Shown piece after piece: positions 54,801 through 60,959 of a stretch of 64,000 nt of DNA. How positions within the stretch are numbered: position 1 is the stretch's first letter; each line of letters begins with the position of its first letter. The notes below the pieces were generated by a model, which saw only the letters and a list, made by a program, of their open reading frames with translations, ran no database searches and was not told where the DNA came from. The stretch lies in the NCBI GenBank assembly GCA_030681895.1, contig JAUXRI010000203.1:1-64000 (forward strand), read 5' to 3'. The stretch is from Myxococcales bacterium. Lineage in GTDB: Bacteria > Myxococcota > Myxococcia > Myxococcales > Myxococcaceae. The position numbers and the translations under genes are program-made.

Positions 54801-55906
54801 GTGCGCTGAACGCTGGCCGTGTCACCGAGCGGGAAGATGGAGGAGTATGCCTGCGCGCCCGCCGCGCCTTCTCGCAACGCTCCGTCGAGGTTGCGGGTGA
54901 GGCCTGCCACGCCTGCCGAGCCGAGCGTGCTGGTGGTGCCGGCCATGACGGCGCGCAGCTCGCTCCAGCGCGTCGCGTCGGCCATGCCGGGCGTGCTCGG
55001 AATCGGCGTGTGCATGCGTGCGCCGGACCCTCGCCAGTCGTGCCGCTGCTCGTAGCGCTCGCCAGTGTCGGTGCGCGGTGGGTTGGCGGCGTAGTTGTGG
55101 TGAACGTGCGAGTCGATGAGGCCCGGCGAGATGACGCCGCCAGGGCAGGCGATGACGAGCTGACCGCCGTCGGCGCACGAGGTGCCTACGCACGAGATGA
55201 GGCCACCCGGCTCGAGCGCGACCTGGCCGTTGGGCAGAACGCCGGTGGGCGTGAGGACGGTGCCGGTGATCAGCCGGCGCGAGCCCGAGCCCGAGATGGT
55301 GCAGAGCGCGGTGCCTGCGTCGGCGCCGGAGCCGCCTGCGGTGCCGCCGCCTGACGTGCCGCCTGCGGTGGAGCCACCAGCGCTGCCTCCGGCCGTCGAT
55401 CCGCCCGCGGTGCCGCCAGCGGTCGAGCCGCCCGCGGTGCCGCCGGCCGTCGAGCCACCAGCCGTCGATCCGCCCGCGGTGCCGCCAGCTGTGGAGCCGC
55501 CAGCCGTCGATCCACCAGCGCTGCCGCCAGCTGTGGAGCCGCCAGCCGTTCCGCCTGCCGTGGAGCCGCCGGCCGTTCCGCCTGCCGTGGAGCCGCCAGC
55601 CGTTCCGCCTGCCGTGGAGCCGCCAGCCGTTCCGCCTGCCGTGGAGCCGCCGGCCGTTCCGCCTGCCGTCGAGCCGCCAGCCGTTCCGCCCGCTATGGAG
55701 CCGCCCGCGCTCCCACCTGCCGTGGAGCCGCCTGCAGCTCCGCCAGCCGTTGAACCACCAGCCGTCGAGCCGCCCGCGCTGCCGCCGCCCGCCACGAGCC
55801 CGCCTGCCGTTCCTCCAGCCGAGCCACCGTCAGGAACCGGCGTGGGTCCTGGACACGCAGCGAAGACGACCACGAACGACGCAATCAGCAGGCGGGAGAG
55901 ACGCAT
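51863..55906 (-). CDS. secreted amidohydrolase/thrombospondin-3/lamin-tail fusion lipoprotein
   Basis: The 1347-residue product (ATG at 55904-55906) has a lipobox FAAC and a low-complexity Gly/Ser/Thr/Ala linker (about residues 35-192, GGSTAGGTA repeats). An amidohydrolase-like domain (about 200-620) follows: GVISPGLIDSHVHHNY (H267, H269), AHTAEGID (H393), WSPRSN, GTDW (D485) and LGALAPGRLADLAIFDGR. Where the family usually has a metal-binding His (HAIGLT), this protein has FAMGLAL (F432). Then come thrombospondin type 3 repeats (about 655-770; DGDGIADGVDACP, DADADLKGDVCDLCP), an OB-fold-like part, Ig-like domains and a lamin-tail domain (about 1165-1343). It may be surface-attached with weak or lost catalysis. 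Confidence 0.82.
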   Translation of the reverse strand: MRLSRLLIASFVVVFAACPGPTPVPDGGSAGGTAGGLVAGGGSAGGSTAGGSTAGGAAGGSTAGGSAGGSIAGGTAGGSTAGGTAGGSTAGGTAGGSTAGGTAGGSTAGGTAGGSTAGGTAGGSTAGGSAGGSTAGGSTAGGTAGGSTAGGSTAGGTAGGSTAGGTAGGSTAGGSAGGSTAGGTSGGGTAGGSGADAGTALCTISGSGSRRLITGTVLTPTGVLPNGQVALEPGGLISCVGTSCADGGQLVIACPGGVISPGLIDSHVHHNYAANPPRTDTGERYEQRHDWRGSGARMHTPIPSTPGMADATRWSELRAVMAGTTSTLGSAGVAGLTRNLDGALREGAAGAQAYSSIFPLGDTASVQRTGDCNYGGSADTTATFTTASAYLAHTAEGIDTVARNEFQCMSSTTYDVMAPGTSNNLLGTKTSFAMGLALTANDLAQLAATDTSLIWSPRSNVALYGNTIPLSVANRLGVRIALGTDWTVTGSTNLLRELACADRLNSLYFANTLTDQQLWNAVTGNAAEVAGVGTSLGALAPGRLADLAIFDGRVRSGYRAVIAAQPQDVALVMRGGIALYGDTSLVSVLRISGCEGLVVCGQARSLCVQAETSLTFAQAQTAAGVGALPAFECAPSAVEPTCTPSRPVSVASSTIYTGAFSSTDSDGDGIADGVDACPTVFNPLRPLDNGVHPDTDTDLVPDACDVCPLVPNATTCPVPTPSDRDGDGVSNALDNCPLVANANQFDADADLKGDVCDLCPNFANPGAASCPGTIYEIKNGTIPLNSTVSLDRALVTAKSSSGFFVQTKVGDVGYLGSDFSGLYVHTGSPSTFLSSVFVGNRVDLDGTVVDSVGQRQLSNLTQSVITSSVLEGLPTPVVATIAEVTTGGARAAALEGVLVTIGGNTVSAVNGTNSFTATAGPDSMTIGTFLFAISPMPMVNQTYSAITGVLAYRSLSSTLFPRRMLDLSTGAPGILDFGPNGFVAAGQTSAPTFPTPLTVTLSGPALMNTPVTISSTNGAAVSVVGGGVTVSMGQTTAQVLVSSTDAGIATLTATLNTSMATATVRAFTATEPRVVASITPVAPTVTPMGSITFTVTLDIPAPTGGSVVSLSVNPPTAGTLPASLTVAGGQRSATFSYLNNGSAPTADISAVLGATVTATATTQIGGGLVINEIDYDNPGAIDTDEFIELHNSSGATISLANLAVVLVNGSNNTEYFRAPLSGSLPANGYLVLTNATLMLVAGGTRLTPPGWIDGLVQNGAPDGLLIIDTSSNTVIDRFVYEGTIANANVTGFPTTVTLVEMTPSPFSDTNSAPNISLCRSPNGVDTNIASVDWAICNTPTPGGPNIP
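55545..55706. repeat. 27-bp minisatellite, about 6 copies
   Basis: Nearly identical 27-bp units of the form GCCGTTCCGCCTGCCGTGGA plus GCCGCCR run from 55545 to about 55706, inside a wider degenerate array (55330-55800). Read on the minus strand they encode GGSTAGGTA, so copy number changes by whole units would keep the frame and vary the length of the linker after the lipobox. Confidence 0.9.
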
Positions 55907-55912
55907 GACGAC

Positions 55913-55918
55913 GCTGTA
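55913..55918 (-). promoter_or_regulatory. -10-like TACAGC before the amidohydrolase fusion gene
   Basis: On the minus strand TACAGC ends 6 nt before the ATG at 55906. It deviates at the last base from the TAnnnT pattern seen elsewhere. There is no ribosome site in the gap. Confidence 0.22.
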
Positions 55919-55962
55919 GAGCGAAGGCCCCGCGCGCCGCCATCGCAAACGTGTCCGTCGCG

Positions 55963-56274
55963 TCAGGCTCGCGTCATTTCTCCGTGGCGTCGCAGCACCC
56001 CTGAAGAGCGGTGCGTCGGGTCGCCTTCTTTTTCATTCAGTGCGACCGCCAGCCGGACCAGTGCTCGGAAGGCGCGCTCATCGACGTCGGCTGGGCCGGT
56101 GAGCCGAATGTGGCCCATGAGCTTCCCCCCGGACTTCACGCGTGGCTCGGCGTCCGCCAGGGGCACTCCGGCCTGGCCCCAGGGCGGCGGCATGAGTGAC
56201 GTCACCTTGTCGCTGCGCTCACCGCCGAGCGTGGTGAACGGCGTGCGCAGCTCGCTGTGCGACTTCTGGGACAC
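55963..56274 (-). CDS. doubtful small hypothetical protein
   Basis: A 103-residue frame (MSQKSHSELRTPFTTLGGER...) with no signal peptide, TM segment or recognised motif. The second half (VDERAFRALVRLAVALNEKE) is a plausible helix with normal codon use. The first half overlaps a plus-strand frame of similar quality, so either or neither may be real. The 509-base stretch 55907-56415 otherwise holds only the SRPBCC-like remnant described next. Confidence 0.3.
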   Translation of the reverse strand: MSQKSHSELRTPFTTLGGERSDKVTSLMPPPWGQAGVPLADAEPRVKSGGKLMGHIRLTGPADVDERAFRALVRLAVALNEKEGDPTHRSSGVLRRHGEMTRA

Positions 56275-56286
56275 GCTCCAGCCCTG

Positions 56287-56400
56287 AGCGGCCGCAACCG
56301 CGGGGAGCCGAGCGGCTTCTCGAAGGTGGTCGCTCCGCTCATGGCGTCGGCCATGCGGCGCGCGAACCGGAAGGACCTCGAAGCTCGTCGCGAGCTGCGT
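56287..56400 (+). pseudogene. possible 3' remnant of an SRPBCC-family gene
   Basis: In the frame of 56287 the sequence reads GEPSGFSKVVAPLMASAMRR followed by ANRKDLEARRELRD, very like the C-terminal helix of SRPBCC/polyketide-cyclase-like proteins (..PLMxxxMRRANRxDLxxLKxLLE). No start codon or upstream domain is visible and the frame runs on without the expected stop. It is best read as the leftover end of a deleted gene on the plus strand. Similarity rests on about 30 residues. Confidence 0.35.
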
Positions 56401-56415
56401 GACGGGTCGCGCTGC

Positions 56416-58959
56416 TCACCAGCCCTTCGGGAAGCGCTTCGTGTCCTTCATGAACTCGACCAGCGACTCGATGCTCTTGGGGCCGATGTACATGCCGAAC
56501 ACGCTGTTGCGTCGCCCGGCCTTGTCGGACTCATCGACCTTCTTCTCGGCGTAGCTCCACGCGTCGTTGACCGGCATGTCCTTCACGCGCTGCACGATGC
56601 TCTCGAGCTGGCCCTTGTCGAGCGAGTCGAGCTTCTTCAGCAGTTCGGCCGGCGTCAGGTTCAGCGCCGCCGCGAGCTGCGGAATCACCGAGCCGACGGG
56701 CCGCAGGTCCTTCTGGAGCACGTCCGACAAGGCATCGGCGGTGGCCGGCTTCAGACCGGCGTAGTCGCGCAGGAAGCGCTCGGTCTCCTTCTCGGCTGCC
56801 TGCTCGGCGTCCTTCGCGGGGTCCTTGCCGAAGGCGTACTTCGCCACGGTCGAGCCGATCATCAGCGCCGCGCCGAACACCTGGCCTCCCGGCACCGCCA
56901 TCATCACGGCGCCGAGGCCGGCATAGATGCTCATCGCGCCCTCGAAGCTGTTGCCGGCGTACATCTCCTGAAAGCCCTTCGCGATGTCGAGCACGCCGAG
57001 CACCGGGCCTGCCGCGCTGGCGATCTTCCCGAACACCGCCGCGTCCTTCGACATGAACGAGACGAGCTCGCCGCCGAACTTCCCGGTCTCGATGATCTGC
57101 TTCATCTGATCGACCGTTCCCTTGTCGCCGAAGTTGGCCCAGCCTTCGATCAACCCGGGCGCCGTGAGCAGCAGGCCGAGCGCCTTGGTCGTCTTGAACT
57201 CGGGGCCTCCGAGCTCGCGGATGGCGGCCTTCTCTGCGGCCAGACGCTGGGTCGGCGAGAGCTTCGAGTTACCGATCTCGTTCAGGCTGCCGACGAAGTC
57301 GTCGATCTTGCCCGTCGGAATGCCCAGCAGCGCCGCGTTCTTCTGCACCAGCTTGGGCAGCGCCTCGGCGCCCTTGGTGAACGAGGTGTAGGTGATCATT
57401 CCCTTCGCGATGGCGTTGACGAACTTCTCGGGCGCCTCGATCAGCTTCTGTGCCTTCTCTGCGTTGTCCTTCAGCTCGGTGAGGAAGTTGGGCTCGCCCT
57501 TCTTCTGCAGCTCGAAGGCCCGATACAGCGCGGCCTTTCCACTCTTCGTCTCGAGCAGCGCGTCGCTGTGGCCCATCACCAGCCCCAGCTCACCCGTCGC
57601 GCGGATTTGCGAGGTTCCAGGTGCGGCCAGCACGGCCTTGTCGAGCGTGCCCGCCGCGGCCGCTTCCATGATGCCGAGGTAGGGCTTCGCGGCGTTCTCG
57701 TACTCCTGGTACGCGTCAGCGTGCTTCGCCTTGAAGTCGTCGTAGTACTTCTGCAGCTTCTCCTGCGGCACGGCCTGGCCGAACCCGAGGGTGATGCGCG
57801 CGACCTCGCCGTTGAGCGCGTCGACCTTCTTCTTGGCGGCTTCGAAGCGGGTGCGAACACTCGACATGCCTGCGACCGCTTCGCCGGTGAGCGCCGCAGC
57901 CGCCTCGGTCTTGCCCTCTTTCACCAGCGCGGCCGAGTAGCCGGCGAGCTCCTTCGCACCTTCGCCTCGGTGCAGCGACGCGCTGAAGGCCTTGGAGACG
58001 TGACTGTCGAGCCCTGTCGTTCCTTTTGCCAGCAGAGCGAGCAGCTCGTCCTTCGCGGCGCCCTTCGCGTGACCGACGGCGTTCGCCAGCTCGCGCGCGG
58101 CCCCCGGGTCGGTGTTGGCGTCGGCGATCATGCGCGACAGCTCAGGACCCGCCTTCGACAACAACAGCCGCTGCTGCGACTCGTCGGCTCCTTCGAGCTG
58201 GTCGGCGAGCATCGACGCGCCGTTCGTGCTGCCCGCGCGAAGCGATGAACGAATCGTGGCGAGGTCGAAGTCTGCCGCCTGGTCTGGCGTGTACGGCGAC
58301 GGAGCGCCCAGCAGCGTGACCTGCTTCTCACGCGAGAGGCTGGCCGCGTCTTGCAGGTTCGACTGCCGCTCGAGCACCTTGTCGCCGGACTTCCAGCGGT
58401 TCGAGTCGAAGCTGCTCTCCTGGCGCCCGGTCATCTTCGTGCGCAAGAGGCTCACCCCAGCGTCGAGGTCTTTGAGCTCGGTCGTCTGTTTCGCCAGTCT
58501 GGCCCGCGCGCCATCACGTTGAGCCAGCAGCGTCGGCGACGGAGGCTTCGCGGACTTCACCTTCGCCTGGAGCTGTTCGAGCTGGTTCGCAGTGAGCTGC
58601 CGCTGCACGGCCTTGGTGTCGCGCTCCATGGTGGCGATGGAGAGCGCGCCGTTGAGGTTGGCCGACTTGTCTTTCAGCTTCGGGCCCTGAATCGCGCCCA
58701 CCGACGAGTCGAGAGCAGCAGTGAGGGCCCGGGCCTTGTCCTGCGCCTTCTCGAACTGGCCCCGAAGCGCCGAGAGCTTCTTCTCGAGCGCCGGCTTCTG
58801 CGCCGCCGGGGCTGCGTCGCGGGCCGCCACCGCCGTCTGCACCCGCTGCTGCAGGGTCTCGACGGTGGTGGTGGCTGCTTCGAGCTGACGGTTGAGTGAG
58901 CCCAGCGAAGACGTGGAAAGACGGACGACGGGCTTTGCGGCGATCGCGCTGGGGGCCAT
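56416..58959 (-). CDS. large helical protein of unknown function with hydrophobic hairpin
   Basis: The 847-residue product has no signal peptide. Residues 15-200 are coiled coil (LNRQLEAATTTVETLQQRVQ, LEKKLSALRGQFEKAQDKAR). The middle is helical. A hydrophobic glycine-rich stretch (about 665-735: FGKIASAAGPVLGVLDIA, then AMSIYAGLGAVMMAVPGGQV and FGAALMIGSTVAKYAFG) could form a membrane-inserting hairpin, as in some secreted effectors and pore formers. The C-terminus ends RFPKGW. I recognise no family; secretion by a specialised system is only a possibility. It lies 27 bases after the propeller lipoprotein gene on the same strand, with an AGGA ribosome site. Confidence 0.7.
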   Translation of the reverse strand: MAPSAIAAKPVVRLSTSSLGSLNRQLEAATTTVETLQQRVQTAVAARDAAPAAQKPALEKKLSALRGQFEKAQDKARALTAALDSSVGAIQGPKLKDKSANLNGALSIATMERDTKAVQRQLTANQLEQLQAKVKSAKPPSPTLLAQRDGARARLAKQTTELKDLDAGVSLLRTKMTGRQESSFDSNRWKSGDKVLERQSNLQDAASLSREKQVTLLGAPSPYTPDQAADFDLATIRSSLRAGSTNGASMLADQLEGADESQQRLLLSKAGPELSRMIADANTDPGAARELANAVGHAKGAAKDELLALLAKGTTGLDSHVSKAFSASLHRGEGAKELAGYSAALVKEGKTEAAAALTGEAVAGMSSVRTRFEAAKKKVDALNGEVARITLGFGQAVPQEKLQKYYDDFKAKHADAYQEYENAAKPYLGIMEAAAAGTLDKAVLAAPGTSQIRATGELGLVMGHSDALLETKSGKAALYRAFELQKKGEPNFLTELKDNAEKAQKLIEAPEKFVNAIAKGMITYTSFTKGAEALPKLVQKNAALLGIPTGKIDDFVGSLNEIGNSKLSPTQRLAAEKAAIRELGGPEFKTTKALGLLLTAPGLIEGWANFGDKGTVDQMKQIIETGKFGGELVSFMSKDAAVFGKIASAAGPVLGVLDIAKGFQEMYAGNSFEGAMSIYAGLGAVMMAVPGGQVFGAALMIGSTVAKYAFGKDPAKDAEQAAEKETERFLRDYAGLKPATADALSDVLQKDLRPVGSVIPQLAAALNLTPAELLKKLDSLDKGQLESIVQRVKDMPVNDAWSYAEKKVDESDKAGRRNSVFGMYIGPKSIESLVEFMKDTKRFPKGW

Positions 58960-58986
58960 GGGAGAGTCCTGTTGGGAAAGAAGGGG

Positions 58987-60327
58987 TCAGTTCTGCGCGG
59001 TGCCGGTGGTGCCGACGAAGCCGTAGCGGCCGACGACCCAGATGCGGTTGGCGTCGAGGGCGAAGCCGTTCACCAGGTCGGAGTCGGCGAGTGACGTCAC
59101 CTGGCCGCTGATGTCGACCCACGTGCGGCCCGCGTCTGTGGTGCGGAGGAGGAGCGGCTTGCGCGAGTTGTTGCCCACCGCCCAGCCGTGCGTCTTGTCG
59201 GGCGCGAAGAACATCGCCGAGATCGTGATGTCAGTGGACGTCGCGAAGCCCGCAGGCACGGTCGCCTTCGTCCACGTCGACGCCTTGCCCTGCGAGGCGT
59301 TGGTCGTGAAGTAGATGTACGTGTTGGCCTGAAACTGGGTGCCGTTGAAGGCGAAGCACGTGTCGTTGTCGAGGCAGGTGACACCGAACGGGCCCGGGCT
59401 GCTGACGTTGAGGGTCTCGGGGAACTCCTTGAAGAAGAAGTGGCGGCCCTTGTCAGTCGAGATGCACACGCCGGGCTTCACCGCGCCGAACATGGCCTCC
59501 TTGTTCGCCAGCTCGCGCCACGAGTTCTGGTTCAGCCCATTCGCGGGGTGAATCATCACGGCCAGGTCCTTCGAGGCCCAGAACGACTGCGACGGGAACG
59601 GCTGCGCGGTGGTGGTGATGTCCCAGTCGCACAACGTCTTGTCGGCCGTGTACTGCGCCACGAAGTCGGCCGGCGTCGGAGGCACCGAGGTCGGTGCCCA
59701 CAGCCGCGTCCACGACGTGGTGGCCGACGGGGCCTGGGTCGCGCCGTAGACGTAGCCGTTGTTGTTGACGAAGACGTAGTCGGAGTCGCTCGCCGACTGC
59801 AGCGTGATGGTGGCGTTGAGGCCGAAGCTGCCGCCCACCACGGTGCCGGTCTTCACCGCCGTCCAGCTCGACTTCGCGGTGAAGTCGCCGGTCGCCGAGA
59901 CGATGACGCCCGACGAGGTGACGCGCGCGACGAGGCCGGTGCGCGTGGGCACGAAGCCCAGGAACCCGAAGTCTCCGAGCGTGCCGGAGATGGCGCTCAA
60001 CGGACCGTCTTCGTAGTCACCGTCGACCAACAGCTCGCCCCACGCCGAGGAGCCGAGCGCGTAGACGCCGCCGCCACGCGAGCTGCCGGTGCCCGCCGCG
60101 AGCACGCACTTGTCGGCGGCCGAGCAGTGCACGCCGTAGACGTAGACGCTGCTCGCGCTGAACGCGTCAGGCGGAGCGATCTCCTTCCACCCGGCAGTGC
60201 CTCCGGAGCCGCCGGTCCCCCCACCCGCGCCCCCGCCCCCAGCGGTTCCACCATCGGCGCCGACGCCACCACCAGGGTCGCAGGCCGACAGGACTCCCAA
60301 CACCACCAGCAGAACGATGCGCTTCAC
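58987..60327 (-). CDS. lipoprotein with YCF48/BNR-like propeller
   Basis: The 446-residue product starts with GTG at 60325-60327, supported by an AGGAG site 6 nt upstream, and has a signal peptide ending LGVLSAC. A Gly-rich linker follows. The rest has repeated beta segments with Ser/Thr-Asp-x-Gly-x-x-Trp-like corners (RTTDAGRTWVDISGQVTSLA, CISTDKGRHFFFKEF, GWAVGNNSRKP), typical of YCF48/sortilin/BNR propellers. Such proteins are extracellular binding scaffolds. It is divergent from the ECF sigma gene across 71 bases and upstream of the unknown helical protein, so the three may be co-regulated. Confidence 0.78.
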   Translation of the reverse strand: MKRIVLLVVLGVLSACDPGGGVGADGGTAGGGGAGGGTGGSGGTAGWKEIAPPDAFSASSVYVYGVHCSAADKCVLAAGTGSSRGGGVYALGSSAWGELLVDGDYEDGPLSAISGTLGDFGFLGFVPTRTGLVARVTSSGVIVSATGDFTAKSSWTAVKTGTVVGGSFGLNATITLQSASDSDYVFVNNNGYVYGATQAPSATTSWTRLWAPTSVPPTPADFVAQYTADKTLCDWDITTTAQPFPSQSFWASKDLAVMIHPANGLNQNSWRELANKEAMFGAVKPGVCISTDKGRHFFFKEFPETLNVSSPGPFGVTCLDNDTCFAFNGTQFQANTYIYFTTNASQGKASTWTKATVPAGFATSTDITISAMFFAPDKTHGWAVGNNSRKPLLLRTTDAGRTWVDISGQVTSLADSDLVNGFALDANRIWVVGRYGFVGTTGTAQN

Positions 60328-60398
60328 GGTCAACTCCTTGTAGGTTTGATTCGCTTCTGTGGTGGTCCTCGAAAAGGCGCGGCGAAACCGGACATCGA

Positions 60399-60959
60399 TT
60401 GGACGAACCATCGCTCACCCAGCTGCTTCGTGACGCCCGTGACGGTGACTCGGTCGCTGCTAACCGTGCGTACACGTTCATCTATCGGCGGCTCCACGCG
60501 GCCGCGCGCCAACAACTGCGGCGACAGGCGTCAGGGCCCGCGACGCTCACGCCGACCGCCCTGGTGAACGAGGCGTGGCTCAAGCTGTCGGCCGCCCACT
60601 ACGAGATCAGCGACCGCGAGCACTACCTGGCGATGGCCAGCTCGGCGATGCGGCAGATCGTCGTCGACGCGGCCCGGGCGCGAGGCAGTGGCAAACGAGG
60701 TGGTGACGCGGTGCACGTGACGCTCGCCGATGACGTCGGCGGTGAGGAGCACGGCGTGGGCGTGCTCGAGCTCGACCGTGCCCTGCAGCGGCTCGAGCAG
60801 CTCGACGCGCGCCTCGCGAAGGTCGTGCAGTACCGCTACTTCGGCGGGTTGACCGAGCCGGAGATCGCGCAGCTCCTCGGGCTGACCGACCGCACCGTGC
60901 GCCGCGACTGGAGAAAGGCCCGCGCGTTTCTTCACGCCGAGATTCGGGGCGCCACGTGA
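60399..60959 (+). CDS. ECF sigma factor of the Sigma70_ECF (PF07638) type
   Basis: The 186-residue product begins at a TTG (60399); no ATG or GTG fits. Visible are region 2-like LLRDARDGDSVAANRAYTFI, ALVNEAWLKL, DREHYLAMASSAMRQIVVDA, and a region 4 HTH (LTEPEIAQLLGLTDRTVRRD followed by WRKARAFL). The NEAWLKL and R-H-Y/F-L-A-M-A patterns mark the PF07638 branch, frequently linked to protein kinases in planctomycetes and myxobacteria. The stop overlaps the kinase start (GTGA), which supports kinase-controlled sigma activity rather than an anti-sigma factor. Confidence 0.9.
   Translation: MDEPSLTQLLRDARDGDSVAANRAYTFIYRRLHAAARQQLRRQASGPATLTPTALVNEAWLKLSAAHYEISDREHYLAMASSAMRQIVVDAARARGSGKRGGDAVHVTLADDVGGEEHGVGVLELDRALQRLEQLDARLAKVVQYRYFGGLTEPEIAQLLGLTDRTVRRDWRKARAFLHAEIRGAT

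Noticed and set aside
55330-55800. Possible CRISPR array
   Set aside because: Repeats are contiguous 27-bp coding units with no unique spacers and no cas genes, so they form a minisatellite.
56257-58248. Long plus-strand open frame opposite the 847-residue gene
   Set aside because: Apart from its first 40 residues (the SRPBCC-like remnant) it is a Leu/Arg/His-rich antisense shadow of the minus-strand gene, which has better codon use and a ribosome site.
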